A DNA stretch of 64,000 bases from Noviherbaspirillum sp. L7-7A (GCF_019052805.1 NZ_JAHQRJ010000002.1:620001-684000), one strand, 5' to 3'. Positions 25,860 to 35,545 are shown, counted from the stretch's first letter. The notes: generated from the letters alone by a model not told the origin. Numbers and translations are program-made.

Positions 25860-27563
25860 GTGTTCAAACTCTCATTCCTACGGCGCCTTGCGCCTTCCCG
25901 GTCCGTGCCGGCTGACGCTCCCTCACCTCGCTCTCCCGACGCCCGCCGGACGTTGCTCAGCAGCGAATGGTGCATTCTGCTCGCCAGCCTCTTTTTCACG
26001 CTGTTTTCCAATCACCGGCTCTGGCTGGCCTGGTCCGAAGGCCGCGACTGGGGCCAGGCACGCAACTGGCTGCTGGCGGCGGCGCTGGGCCTGCTGCTGA
26101 CCGCGCTGCACAGCTTCCTGCTCGGCCTATTACTGACGCGCCGCACCGTCAAGCCGGCGCTGGCCGTACTGCTTGTTGTCACCGCGCTGGCGGCTTTCTA
26201 TATGAAGCGCTACACGGTCTATTTCGACGTGAGCATGATGCGCAACATCTTCCACACGGATGTGCGGGAAGCGCGCGAACTGCTGTCGCCCGGCATGCTG
26301 TTGGCGCTGGCCGTGTTCGGACTGGCGCCGGCGCTGCTGCTGCTGCGCGTGAAGGTGCGTCGCCGTCCGCTGCGCCAGGCACTGGTCTCGCGCGGATTGT
26401 TCCTGCTGGCCATGCTCCTGGTCGCCGGCGCCAGCACCCTGCTGTCGTTTCAGGATTTATCGGCGCTCCTGCGCAACCAGAAGGAATTGCGCTACCTGAT
26501 CACGCCGGCCAGCCTGCTGGTGTCATCGGTCCGAATAGCGGCGACCGAAGGCCATGAAGCCAAGCTGGCCCGCGTTCCCGTGGGCCAGGATGCGGTGCAA
26601 GCGGCGGCAGCGCCGGGCGCCAGGCCGCGGCTGCTGGTGCTGGTGGTGGGCGAGACGGTACGGGCGGCCAACTGGGGCCTGAACGGCTATGCCCGCCAGA
26701 CCACGCCGGAGCTGGCCGCCGCCGGCGTGATCAACTTTGCGCAGGTGAGATCCTGCGGCACCAATACCGAGGTGTCGGTGCCCTGCATGTTCTCGCCGTA
26801 CGGTCGCCACAACTATGACGAAAAGGCAATACGCAGCCACCAGTCGGTGCTCCATGTGCTGGAGCACGCGGGCGTCAAGACCATCTGGCGCGACAACCAG
26901 TCCGGCTGCAAGGGCGTGTGCGATGGCCTGGAGGTGCAGCGGCCGGAAGAGGTGCCGGGCGCGAAATTCTGCGACGGCCAGCATTGCTACGATGAAGTAC
27001 TGCTCAATGACCTGGAACGCCTGCTGAAGGACCATCCGCGCGACCTGGTGCTGGTGCTGCACCAACTCGGCAACCACGGGCCGGCGTATTCCCAACGTTA
27101 TCCGGCTGCCTTTAGGCGCTTTGAGCCGACCTGCGACCAGGCGGAGCTCGGTAAATGCAGCCGCGAGCAGATCGTTAACAGTTACGACAATGCGGTGCTG
27201 TACACCGATCATTTCCTCAGTCAGGCGATACAGCGGCTGCGCGACCAGACCAGCCATGACGCCGCCTTGATTTACCTGTCCGACCACGGCGAGTCGCTGG
27301 GCGAAAACGGTATCTATCTGCATGGGCTGCCTTATTCGATCGCACCGCGGGAGCAGACCGAAGTACCGCTGGTAATGTGGATGACGCCCGGTTTCGCGGC
27401 CACCGCCGGCGTCGACACGTCCTGCCTGGAAAAGCGGGCGCAACAGCCCGCCAGCCATGACAACCTGTTTCACTCGCTGATCGGCCTGATGTCGGTCACC
27501 ACTTCGGTCTATGACAAGTCGCTCGACTTGTCCGGCGCCTGCCGTAACCGCGCGGGAGACTGA
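25860..27563 (+). CDS. eptA: Lipid A phosphoethanolamine transferase, EptA/PmrC type
   Basis: The 567-residue inner-membrane enzyme has five N-terminal membrane helices (about 45-230) and a periplasmic sulfatase-fold domain. Zinc and catalytic positions are present: the Glu of VVGETVRAANWGLNGY, the nucleophile Thr in CGTNTEVSVPCMFS, and the Asp-His of YLSDHGESLGENG. It transfers phosphoethanolamine from phosphatidylethanolamine to lipid A, lowering binding of cationic peptides and polymyxin. GTG 25860 is chosen because the longer frame from 25767 would place the PmrA-type promoter inside the gene. The PAP2 gene follows within 2 bp. Confidence 0.92.
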   Translation: MFKLSFLRRLAPSRSVPADAPSPRSPDARRTLLSSEWCILLASLFFTLFSNHRLWLAWSEGRDWGQARNWLLAAALGLLLTALHSFLLGLLLTRRTVKPALAVLLVVTALAAFYMKRYTVYFDVSMMRNIFHTDVREARELLSPGMLLALAVFGLAPALLLLRVKVRRRPLRQALVSRGLFLLAMLLVAGASTLLSFQDLSALLRNQKELRYLITPASLLVSSVRIAATEGHEAKLARVPVGQDAVQAAAAPGARPRLLVLVVGETVRAANWGLNGYARQTTPELAAAGVINFAQVRSCGTNTEVSVPCMFSPYGRHNYDEKAIRSHQSVLHVLEHAGVKTIWRDNQSGCKGVCDGLEVQRPEEVPGAKFCDGQHCYDEVLLNDLERLLKDHPRDLVLVLHQLGNHGPAYSQRYPAAFRRFEPTCDQAELGKCSREQIVNSYDNAVLYTDHFLSQAIQRLRDQTSHDAALIYLSDHGESLGENGIYLHGLPYSIAPREQTEVPLVMWMTPGFAATAGVDTSCLEKRAQQPASHDNLFHSLIGLMSVTTSVYDKSLDLSGACRNRAGD

Positions 27564-27564
27564 C

Positions 27565-28356
27565 ATGAGCCAACGCCGTTTCCTGGCTTGTCTGGCGCTG
27601 CTGCTGTGCTTTGCCGTGGTTCTGGTCTATATCGGCCGCTACACCGAGCTCGACCTGATGCTGGCCGACCATTACTACGACGCTGCTGCCGCCGCATTCC
27701 CGGGGCGCGACGACTGGTTCTTCGAATTTGTGATGCATCACATGGCCAAGGCGCTGATGGTCGCAGTAGGCATGGTATCGCCCCTGGCGCTGCTGGCTGA
27801 CCGGCTACTTGGCTATACGCTGTTGTCCAATGAAACCAGACGCGCAATGTGGCTGGTGGCGCTGTCCTCGGTCGCCATTCCGGTGGCTATCACCATCACC
27901 AAATATCTTTCCATTCACCATTGCCCGTGGAACCTCACCCGCTACGGCGGCTTCGCGCCCTATCTGCGGGTTTTCGATGCCTTGCCGGCGGGCGTTTCCG
28001 CCGGACGCTGCTTTCCGGCCGGCCATGCCTCAAGCGCGCTGTGGCTGGCCTCGGTCTGCGCCTTCTGGCTACCCGCAAGACCGTTGCGGGCACTGGGAGT
28101 TTTCTTGTTGGGGCTGCTGCCTGGTCTGGCGCTGGGTTGGGTGCAGCAGATGCGTGGCGCCCATTTCTTGACGCATACGCTGTGGTCGCTCTGGATTGCC
28201 GCATTGGTGATTCTGCTGCTGACGCGCCTCATCCTGCCGGCGCCGGACCCCAGCGCCGGAAGCGATGCCGGCCAGACTTGTGGACTTCCTGTGCATGAGC
28301 CCAGTGCGATTCCTGTGGACGGCGCGCTGGAGGAACCTGTGGACAGGCATGCCTGA
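27565..28356 (+). CDS. PAP2-family membrane phosphatase
   Basis: The 263-residue protein has about six membrane helices and the PAP2 signature spread over three boxes. The first is degenerate (KYLSIHHCPWNL in place of KxxxxxxRP), the second reads CFPAGHASS, and the third RGAHFLTHTLWS. The catalytic histidines of boxes 2 and 3 are kept. Relatives dephosphorylate undecaprenyl pyrophosphate, phosphatidate or lipid A, or use them as phosphate donors (LpxT). Its place after eptA suggests a lipid A or undecaprenyl substrate. The C-terminal 45 residues are polar and unrelated to the family. Confidence 0.85.
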   Translation: MSQRRFLACLALLLCFAVVLVYIGRYTELDLMLADHYYDAAAAAFPGRDDWFFEFVMHHMAKALMVAVGMVSPLALLADRLLGYTLLSNETRRAMWLVALSSVAIPVAITITKYLSIHHCPWNLTRYGGFAPYLRVFDALPAGVSAGRCFPAGHASSALWLASVCAFWLPARPLRALGVFLLGLLPGLALGWVQQMRGAHFLTHTLWSLWIAALVILLLTRLILPAPDPSAGSDAGQTCGLPVHEPSAIPVDGALEEPVDRHA

Positions 28357-28683
28357 CAGATTTTCAGCAGTATAAAAATCATAATGAAAATCAATGGCTT
28401 GAGATGTTCTGGGTAAAGATATCCACAGCCTTGTTCACGGAATTTGTGCGTAACTTTTGTCGCTTTGCCAGGCAGCGGCATGCCGGATTCCGCATCGCCT
28501 GATAGCTGGCCCGATTTTGTCTTGCTTCTAGCGTTGCCACGGGTTCAAACGCCGAGCACAGATGCAATAGCGCAGGGCCGCTGGCGATCCCATCGCGTGC
28601 CACCAGATAGACTGGTTTTCCCACAGCCTTTGCCCAAGCCGACCTGTCGGCACTGGCGTCATCTAATCTTCCGGTCGGTGAGC

Positions 28684-28717
28684 GCACCGCGTCAGTGCGC
28701 CCGCACCGCCCCGGTGC
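28684..28717. promoter_or_regulatory. Two NtrC-type enhancer sites upstream of nirB
   Basis: GCAC-N7-GTGC occurs at 28684-28698, and GCACC-N5-GGTGC at 28703-28717. Both fit the NtrC dyad (GCAC and GTGC seven bases apart), with centres 19 bp apart. They lie about 75-110 bp before the sigma-54 promoter, the normal enhancer distance. Confidence 0.65.
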
Positions 28718-28791
28718 CGCAAATCAATGTTCATCCCCCCGTTTTAATGCATTTCACCCAGCCTACCTGGCCAAAGCTTGCTTAAACCTGC

Positions 28792-28807
28792 TGGCACACC
28801 GCTTGCT
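28792..28807 (+). promoter_or_regulatory. Sigma-54 promoter of the nirBDC operon
   Basis: TGGCACACCGCTTGCT matches TGGCACg-N4-TTGCA with correct GG-to-GC spacing; only two flexible positions differ. Transcription would start near 28819, leaving a leader of about 310 nt before nirB. Confidence 0.72.
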
Positions 28808-29126
28808 AAACAAGGCCAAAGCAGTCTTGCTTTACGAATGCGTGAACCCAACGGCGGGTTCTTTGGACAATGGTGTCCCGTGTCGTCGCCAGCAGCCCAT
28901 GCTGCCAATCGACGCGCGTTAATGGTTCGGGTGTGTAATGTTCAAGTTAATCGATCGCGTGAGCGCCCGTGGCGCAACGCTCTTCATGGCGCAGGCAGTC
29001 CAGCTCTGCGCTATGCCCGACGGCCTGACGGCCATTCTCCTCTTTCCGGTTTCGACCCAAGCCCGCACCGGCGTACCAGGCATGACGCCGAGTTGATCTC
29101 CTCATTCCAGACCATAAGGAAAACCT

Positions 29127-31655
29127 ATGAAAATCGTCGTTATCGGCCACGGCATGGTGGGTCACAAGTTTCTCGAGAGCCTGGATGCATCGGGCATCGG
29201 CCATGCCGAAGTCACGGTGCTGTGCGAGGAGCCGCGGGCGGCCTATGACCGTGTGCATCTGTCCGAATTCTTTGCCGGCAAATCGGCCGACGAACTGTCG
29301 CTGGTGTCGCCAGGCTTCTTCGACCGCGACAACCTGCTGCTGAACCTGAACACCCGCGCTACCGCAATCGACCGCGCCGCGCGCACCGTCACCGTCGCCA
29401 GCGGCGAGGTGCTGGACTATGACAAGCTCATCATCGCCACCGGCTCCTACCCTTTCGTGCCGCCGGTGCCGGGCAAGGAGCGTAGCGACTGCTTCGTGTA
29501 CCGCACCATCGAAGACCTGGAAGCGATGCTGGAATGCGGCAGCCGCGCCAAAAGCGGCGTGGTGATCGGCGGCGGCCTGCTGGGCCTGGAATGCGCCAAA
29601 GCGCTGCGCGACATGCAGCTGCAGACCCATGTGGTGGAATTTGCGCCGCGCCTGATGGCGGTGCAGGTCGATGACCTCGGCGGCCGTGTGCTGAGGAAGC
29701 GCATCGAGGAACTGGGCGTTGCGGTGCATACGCAGAAGAACACGCTGGAAATCATCGATGGCGAGAGCGCCACCCACCGCATGGTGTTCGCCGATGGCAG
29801 CCACCTGGAGACTGACATGATCGTGTTCTCCGCCGGCATCCGTCCACGCGATGAACTAGCGCGCCAGTGTGGCTTGGAGGTCGGCCCGCGCGGCGGCATC
29901 GTGATCAACAACCGCTGCCGCACTTCCGACCCCGACATCTATGCCATCGGCGAATGCGCCTTGTGGAACGGCCAGGTCTTCGGCTTGGTGGCGCCCGGCT
30001 ACGAGATGGCCCGCATTGCCGCCAGGCAGCTTGCCGGCGAAGCCGCCGAGTTCGCCGGCGCTGACATGAGCACCAAGCTGAAGCTGATGGGCGTGGACGT
30101 GGCCAGCATTGGCGACGCCATGGGCAATACCCCCGGCAGCCGCGCCTACCAGTTCACCGATGAACGCAAGCAGGTCTACAAGAAGATCGTGGTGTCGGAA
30201 TGCGGCAAGCATTTGCTGGGCGCGGTGCTGGTCGGCGACGCCGCCGAATACGGCACGCTGCTGCAGATGGCGCTAAACCGGATTGAATTGCCTGAAGACC
30301 CCGAGTTCCTGATCCTTCCGCAAGGCGATGGCAAGGCCAGGCCTGGCCTGGGCGTGGACGCGCTGCCCGACAGCGCCCAGATCTGCTCCTGCAACAACGT
30401 CTCCAAGGGCGATTTGTGCGCAGCGGTTGCCGCCGGCGCCACCAGCATCGGCGAGCTGAAATCCTGCACCAGGGCCGGCACCGCCTGCGGCGGCTGCGTG
30501 CCGCTGGTCACCCAAGTGATGAAGGCCGAGATGAAGAAGCAGGGCCTGGCCGTCAACAACCACCTGTGCGAGCACTTTTCCTATTCGCGCCAGGAGCTGT
30601 ACCACCTGGTGCGGGTCGGCAGGATCAGGACGTTCGATGCGCTCCTGGCCAGCCATGGCAAGGGCCTGGGCTGCGACATCTGCAAGCCGGTGGCGGCCAA
30701 TATCCTGGCTTCCTGCTGGAACGACTTCGTGCTGAAGAAGGAGCATGCCGGCCTGCAGGACTCGAACGACTACTTCCTCGGCAATATCCAGAAGGACGGC
30801 ACCTATTCCGTGGTGCCGCGCATGCCGGGCGGCGAAGTCACGCCAGACGGCCTGATCGCGGTTGGCCAGGTTGCCAAGAAATACGGCCTGTATACCAAGA
30901 TCACCGGCGGCCAGCGGGTCGACATGTTCGGCGCGCGGCTGGACCAGCTGCCGGCGATCTGGGAAGAGCTGATTGCCGCGGGCTTCGAGTCTGGCCATGC
31001 CTACGGCAAGTCGCTGCGCACCGTGAAGTCCTGCGTCGGCTCGACCTGGTGCCGCTATGGCGTCGACGACAGCGTTGGTCTGGCGATCGAACTGGAGAAC
31101 CGCTACAAGGGCCTGCGGGCGCCGCACAAGGTCAAGTTCGGTGTCTCCGGCTGCACCCGCGAATGCGCGGAGGCGCAGGGCAAGGACGTCGGCATTATCG
31201 CCACCGACAAGGGCTGGAACCTGTATGTCTGCGGCAACGGCGGCATGAAGCCGCGCCATGCCGAACTGATCGCCTCCGACCTGTCGAAGGCTGACCTGGT
31301 GAAATACATCGACCGTTTCCTGATGTTTTACATCCGCACCGCGGACCGCCTGCAGCGTACCAGCGTCTGGCGCGACAACCTCGAAGGCGGGCTGGACTAC
31401 CTAAAGGACGTGGTCATCAGGGACAAGCTGCACATTGCCGCCGAACTGGAAGCCGACATGCAGCACATCGTCGACACCTATGAGTGCGAGTGGAAGAACG
31501 CCGTTACCGACCCCGAGACCCGCAAGCGCTTCCGCCAGTTCGTCAACAGCGACCAGCGCGACCCGAACGTGGTGTTCGTCGAGGAGCGCGGCCAGATCCG
31601 CCCGGCCCGGCCTGACGAGCGCAAGGTTGTCATTCCAATTATTCAAGCCGCATAA
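29127..31655 (+). CDS. nirB: Assimilatory NAD(P)H nitrite reductase, large subunit
   Basis: The 842-residue enzyme reduces nitrite to ammonium. It has an FAD/NAD(P)H-binding part (1-400; VVIGHGMVGHKFLE and VVIGGGLLGLECAKALRD). A BFD-like [2Fe-2S] region follows with cysteines in ICSCNNVSKG (about 418) and CTRAGTACGGC (about 450). The C-terminal sirohaem/[4Fe-4S] module has CVGSTWCRYG (about 635) and CTRECAEAQG (about 675). All cluster-binding cysteines are present. Length is normal. AAGGAAAA precedes ATG 29127. It is the first gene of nirB-nirD-nirC, with an NtrC/sigma-54-type promoter upstream. Confidence 0.97.
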   Translation: MKIVVIGHGMVGHKFLESLDASGIGHAEVTVLCEEPRAAYDRVHLSEFFAGKSADELSLVSPGFFDRDNLLLNLNTRATAIDRAARTVTVASGEVLDYDKLIIATGSYPFVPPVPGKERSDCFVYRTIEDLEAMLECGSRAKSGVVIGGGLLGLECAKALRDMQLQTHVVEFAPRLMAVQVDDLGGRVLRKRIEELGVAVHTQKNTLEIIDGESATHRMVFADGSHLETDMIVFSAGIRPRDELARQCGLEVGPRGGIVINNRCRTSDPDIYAIGECALWNGQVFGLVAPGYEMARIAARQLAGEAAEFAGADMSTKLKLMGVDVASIGDAMGNTPGSRAYQFTDERKQVYKKIVVSECGKHLLGAVLVGDAAEYGTLLQMALNRIELPEDPEFLILPQGDGKARPGLGVDALPDSAQICSCNNVSKGDLCAAVAAGATSIGELKSCTRAGTACGGCVPLVTQVMKAEMKKQGLAVNNHLCEHFSYSRQELYHLVRVGRIRTFDALLASHGKGLGCDICKPVAANILASCWNDFVLKKEHAGLQDSNDYFLGNIQKDGTYSVVPRMPGGEVTPDGLIAVGQVAKKYGLYTKITGGQRVDMFGARLDQLPAIWEELIAAGFESGHAYGKSLRTVKSCVGSTWCRYGVDDSVGLAIELENRYKGLRAPHKVKFGVSGCTRECAEAQGKDVGIIATDKGWNLYVCGNGGMKPRHAELIASDLSKADLVKYIDRFLMFYIRTADRLQRTSVWRDNLEGGLDYLKDVVIRDKLHIAAELEADMQHIVDTYECEWKNAVTDPETRKRFRQFVNSDQRDPNVVFVEERGQIRPARPDERKVVIPIIQAA

Positions 31656-31664
31656 GGAGCAAGC

Positions 31665-32012
31665 ATGTCCACCCAACCTCACGCATTGCGCTGGAGCCCC
31701 GTCTGCACGCTGGACGACATCGCGCCCAACACCGGCATCTGCGCCTTGGTCAACGACCGCCATGTGGCCGTGTTCCATGTGACCGGCGAAACCGGCCAGC
31801 TGTTCGCCATCGACAACTACGACCCCAACGCGCAAGCCAGCGTGCTGTCGCGCGGCCTGATCGGCAGCCTGGGCGAGCGCATCGTGGTTGCCTCGCCGAT
31901 CTACAAGCATCACTTCGACCTGCAGAGCGGCGAATGCCTGGAGGCGCCCGAGAACTCGGTCAATGCCTATGCGGTGCGGGTGGAAGACCGCGTGGTGCAT
32001 GTGGCGCTGTAA
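31665..32012 (+). CDS. nirD: Nitrite reductase small subunit
   Basis: The 115-residue subunit has the Rieske-like fold of NirD (VCTLDDIAPNTGICALVNDR, then FAIDNYDPNAQASVLSRGLI) but no Cys-His cluster ligands, as is normal for NirD. It pairs with NirB in the cytoplasm. The start is 9 bp after nirB with AAGGAG in the gap. Confidence 0.95.
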   Translation: MSTQPHALRWSPVCTLDDIAPNTGICALVNDRHVAVFHVTGETGQLFAIDNYDPNAQASVLSRGLIGSLGERIVVASPIYKHHFDLQSGECLEAPENSVNAYAVRVEDRVVHVAL

Positions 32013-32078
32013 CACAAGAACCGACCTGACCTGTTTTATCAACATCCTGTACCTGCTGCAGTCTTTTAAGGAATCATC

Positions 32079-32891
32079 ATGGCTTACCTGGCGCCCTCGG
32101 AATTCGTGACCAAAATGGTCGATGCCGGCGAATCGAAAATCTTCATGGCCACCCGCGACGCGCTGATCCGCGCCTACATGGCCGGCGCAATCCTTGCGCT
32201 GGCCGCGGTGTTTGCCGTTACCGTGTCGGTGCAGACCGGCTATCCCATCATCGGCGCCATCCTGTTCCCGGTTGGCTTCTGCATGCTTTACCTGCTGGGC
32301 TTTGACCTGCTGACCGGCGTGTTCGTACTGACCCCGCTTGCTCTGATAGACAAGCGACCCGGCGTGACCATCGGCGGCGTGTTGAAGAACTGGGGCATCG
32401 TCTTCATCGGCAATTTCCTTGGCGCTGTCACGGTAGCTGTGCTGATGGCCATCGTCTTCACCAACGGCTTTTCGACCGAGCCGAGCAAGGTGGGACATGC
32501 GATCGGCGTGATCGGCGAGTCGCGCACCCTGGGCTATGCCAAGTATGGCGCAGCCGGCATGTTGACGCTGTTCGTGCGCGGCATGCTGTGCAACTGGATG
32601 GTATCGACTGGCGTGGTTGGGGCAATGATCTCCACCACCGTTGGCGGCAAGGTGATCGCAATGTGGATGCCCATCATGCTGTTCTTTGGCATGGCATTTG
32701 AGCACTCGGTGGTCAACATGTTCCTGTTTCCGTCGGGCCTGCTGATGGGTGGGAATTTCTCGCTGATGGATTATTTGATCTGGAACGAGATCCCGACCGT
32801 GCTGGGCAACCTAGTCGGCGGCCTAGCCTTCACTGGTCTGACCTTGTATGCCACGCATATCAAGACTGCGCCCAAGCGGACGTTCAACTGA
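32079..32891 (+). CDS. nirC: Formate/nitrite transporter family protein (nitrite channel)
   Basis: The 270-residue protein has six membrane segments and FNT-family signatures: GAILFPVGFCMLYLLGFDLLTG and the second-repeat loop GMLCNWMVSTGVVG, plus FEHSVVNMFLFP. FNT channels are pentamers passing nitrite or formate. Placement after nirD indicates nitrite uptake for the reductase, or release to avoid toxicity. AAGGA precedes ATG 32079. Confidence 0.93.
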   Translation: MAYLAPSEFVTKMVDAGESKIFMATRDALIRAYMAGAILALAAVFAVTVSVQTGYPIIGAILFPVGFCMLYLLGFDLLTGVFVLTPLALIDKRPGVTIGGVLKNWGIVFIGNFLGAVTVAVLMAIVFTNGFSTEPSKVGHAIGVIGESRTLGYAKYGAAGMLTLFVRGMLCNWMVSTGVVGAMISTTVGGKVIAMWMPIMLFFGMAFEHSVVNMFLFPSGLLMGGNFSLMDYLIWNEIPTVLGNLVGGLAFTGLTLYATHIKTAPKRTFN

Positions 32892-32915
32892 GCATCGAGT
32901 GGTTTCGTTGATTGG

Positions 32916-32954
32916 GGTCCCTGCTTTGGGGCTGGGACTTTTCAAGCAGGGGCC
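32916..32954 (+). terminator. Possible terminator hairpin after nirC
   Basis: An 11-bp stem with one G-T pair (32916-32926 with 32944-32954) and a 17-nt loop lies 25 bp after nirC. There is no T-tract, so termination is uncertain. Confidence 0.3.
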
Positions 32955-33001
32955 ACGATATTGGGGGGAGGCCTGGACGGACGGTGTCAGTTGCCGATGT
33001 C

Positions 33002-33115
33002 GTTGCAGTTGCCGTTGCCGTTGCCGTTGCCGTTGCTTTTGAAGTTGCAGTTCAAGTTCCGTTGAGCGCCGTCACGGGGACCCTGCGACAGCGCGGCGCG
33101 ATCACCGGGTCGCCT
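33002..33115 (+). repeat. Dispersed repeat with GTTGCC hexamers, plus-strand copy
   Basis: A run of GTTGCC hexamers is followed by GCTTTTGAAGTTGC, a CCGTTGAGCGCCGT block and GCGATCACCGGGTCGCCT. The same blocks, in reverse complement, form the copy at 33300-33580. This copy lacks most of the middle. Confidence 0.75.
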
Positions 33116-33299
33116 GCCGGGGAAACACCCGGCCTGGTCATGACGACAGTGCAGTGGGGTTGTTTTATCAGGCGTAAGGACGTCACTGCGAAGCAGCAGT
33201 TGCTTTTGACGTTTATAGCTTACTTACGGAAGTCAACAGCAACGACGACAGTCTGCCCGTGCCTTGCCGGGTAACGCAAGGCGATTGCACTGCCGTGGA

Positions 33300-33580
<281 letters not shown>

Positions 33581-33644
33581 TGTCGCCCCGCGCACTTCAA
33601 AGAAAACGGCAACTGCAGCATGAGAGGTAACTTCAGCCGCTTTT

Positions 33645-33759
33645 GTAGGGTGCAATACCCGAAGGGCATTGCACCACGGTTGCAAACTGGGATGGCATTG
33701 CCGGCCGACTTCCTCGATCGGCCAATGGTGCAATGCCCCTTCGGGGTATTGCACCCTAC
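33645..33759. repeat. Large inverted repeat of a GGGTGCAAT element
   Basis: The arms at 33645-33676 and 33726-33759 are complementary except for two single-base insertions, and enclose 49 bp. Each arm is itself nearly a hairpin (GGTGCAAT...ATTGCACC). It lies directly before the phosphatase/kinase gene and could fold in its transcript. Confidence 0.75.
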
Positions 33760-33805
33760 GAATTGCAACAGCACCCGCTACTGCCCCTCTTCCGCCCAAA
33801 TATTC

Positions 33806-35545
33806 ATGACAACACAATTACAAGCCTCCATCGGCCAGCATTCCGACCGCGGACGCAAGGAGATCAACCAGGACTTTCACGGCGCGCAGATGCCCAAGGA
33901 GCCACTGCTTGCTACCAAGGGCATTGCGGTTGCGCTGGCCGATGGCATCAGCAGCAGCGATGTCAGCCAGATCGCTAGCCAGGCCGCGGTGACCAGCGTG
34001 CTGGAAGATTATTACTGTACCTCGGAAGCCTGGTCGGTGAAGACTTCGGTCGAGAAGGTGCTGGTGGCGACCAACTCCTGGCTGCATGCCCAGAGCCGGC
34101 AGGGCCAGCATCGCTATGACCCTGACCGTGGCTATGTCTGTACCCTGTCGGCCTTGGTGGTCAAGTCCGCCACCGCCTACCTGTTCCATGTGGGCGACTC
34201 GCGCATCTACCAGCTGCGCGAGCGCCGGCTAGAGCAGCTCACCTGCGACCACCGACTGTGGGTGTCGCGCGAGACCAGCTACCTGAGCCGGGCGCTGGGG
34301 ATGAACCAGCAGGTCGACATCGACTTCCACCAGCTGCAACTCGAAACGGGCGACCTGTTCATGCTGGCCACCGATGGCGTGTATGAGCATGTCGACGCTG
34401 AGTTTGTGTTCGCCGCGGTCGACAGCCATGGCGACGACCTCGACCACGCGGCGCGGCTGATTGTCGCCGAAGCGCTGCGCCGTGGCAGTGCCGACAACCT
34501 GACCGTGCAACTGGTGCGCATCGATGCGCTGCCGGCACCGGATGCCGGCGAGACGCTGCGCAAGCTCTCCGGCCTGGCGCCGGCGCCGGTGCTGGCCGCC
34601 CGCATGGACTTCGATGGCTATACCATCCTGCGCGAGGTGCGCGCCAGCAGCCGCAGCCATATCTATCTGGCGCAGGACAAGGAAACCGGCGAACTGCAGA
34701 TCCTGAAGACGCCATCGGTCGATCGGCAGGGCGACCCGGCCTATCTGGAAAGCCTGCTAATGGAGGAGTGGATCGCGCGCCGGATCAATAATGCTCACGT
34801 GCTCAAGGCGGGCGCCCAGACCAGAAAGCGCAACTACCTGTATGTGGCCACCGAGTTCATCGAAGGACAGACGCTGGCGCAGTGGATGCGTGACAATCCC
34901 CGACCTGACCTGGCCACGGTGCGCGGCCTGGTCGGGCAGATCGCGCGCGGCCTGCTGGCCTTTCACCGCCTGGAGATGCTGCACCAGGACCTGCGCCCGG
35001 AAAACATCATGATCGACGCCTCCGGTACGGTAAAGATCATCGACTTCGGCTCGACCCGGGTTGCCGGCCTCACCGAAACCGCAATGCGGCTGGAACGCGC
35101 CGAGATGCCAGGCACGGCGCAATATGCCGCGCCCGAATACTTCCTTGGTGAACGCGGCACGCCGCGCTCTGACCTGTACTCGCTCGGGGTGATTGCCTAT
35201 CAGCTGCTGACCGGGCGGCTGCCCTATGGCGCGCAGGTCGCCAAGGCGACTACCCGCGCAGCCCAGCGCAAACTGCAATACCGCTCGGTGCTGGACGACC
35301 AGCGCGATATACCCGCCTGGATCGACGAGACGCTGCGCCGCGCGCTGCAGCCGGATTCGCAGAAGCGCTATCAGGAATTGTCCGAATTCCTGTATGACCT
35401 GCATCATCCCAACAAGGCCTACCTGCACCGCGGCCATACGCCGCTGGTGGAGCGAAATCCGGTGCTGTTCTGGAAAGGCGTCTCGCTGGCGCTGGCGTTG
35501 GCCTTGCTGTTCATGACGGGATTTGTCGTGATCGGGGGAAGGTAG
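33806..35545 (+). CDS. Bifunctional PP2C-type phosphatase / Ser-Thr protein kinase with C-terminal membrane anchor
   Basis: The 579-residue fusion has an N-terminal PP2C phosphatase (about 1-240) with the metal residues in SDRGRKEINQD, ALADG, HVGDSRIYQL, LATDGVYEHV and ADNLTV. A protein kinase (about 270-530) follows with ILKTP, catalytic HQDLRPEN and IDFGS; its glycine loop is degenerate. One membrane helix (about 555-575) ends it. Both activities look intact. Such fusions recur beside nitrate/nitrite assimilation genes, so it may tune the nitrite system by reversible phosphorylation; the target is unknown. ATG 33806 is chosen because upstream codons run through the inverted repeat. Confidence 0.9.
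   Translation: MTTQLQASIGQHSDRGRKEINQDFHGAQMPKEPLLATKGIAVALADGISSSDVSQIASQAAVTSVLEDYYCTSEAWSVKTSVEKVLVATNSWLHAQSRQGQHRYDPDRGYVCTLSALVVKSATAYLFHVGDSRIYQLRERRLEQLTCDHRLWVSRETSYLSRALGMNQQVDIDFHQLQLETGDLFMLATDGVYEHVDAEFVFAAVDSHGDDLDHAARLIVAEALRRGSADNLTVQLVRIDALPAPDAGETLRKLSGLAPAPVLAARMDFDGYTILREVRASSRSHIYLAQDKETGELQILKTPSVDRQGDPAYLESLLMEEWIARRINNAHVLKAGAQTRKRNYLYVATEFIEGQTLAQWMRDNPRPDLATVRGLVGQIARGLLAFHRLEMLHQDLRPENIMIDASGTVKIIDFGSTRVAGLTETAMRLERAEMPGTAQYAAPEYFLGERGTPRSDLYSLGVIAYQLLTGRLPYGAQVAKATTRAAQRKLQYRSVLDDQRDIPAWIDETLRRALQPDSQKRYQELSEFLYDLHHPNKAYLHRGHTPLVERNPVLFWKGVSLALALALLFMTGFVVIGGR

Larger units (their letters stand above)
28357..29126. other. Long intergenic/leader region before nirB
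   Basis: About 770 bp. The first 330 bp after the PAP2 gene hold nothing recognisable (an open frame at 28391-28687 has no ribosome-binding site). The rest contains the NtrC sites, the sigma-54 promoter and an untranslated leader rich in short inverted repeats. The leader could host antitermination control like that of nas operons, but I see no conserved element. Confidence 0.5.

Noticed and set aside
28391-28687. Minus-strand frame of 98 codons before nirB
   Set aside because: No ribosome-binding site, no recognisable domain, and its start overlaps the NtrC-type sites.
31401-32705. 434-codon minus-strand frame across nirB-nirD-nirC
   Set aside because: Histidine-rich antisense shadow typical of high-GC DNA.
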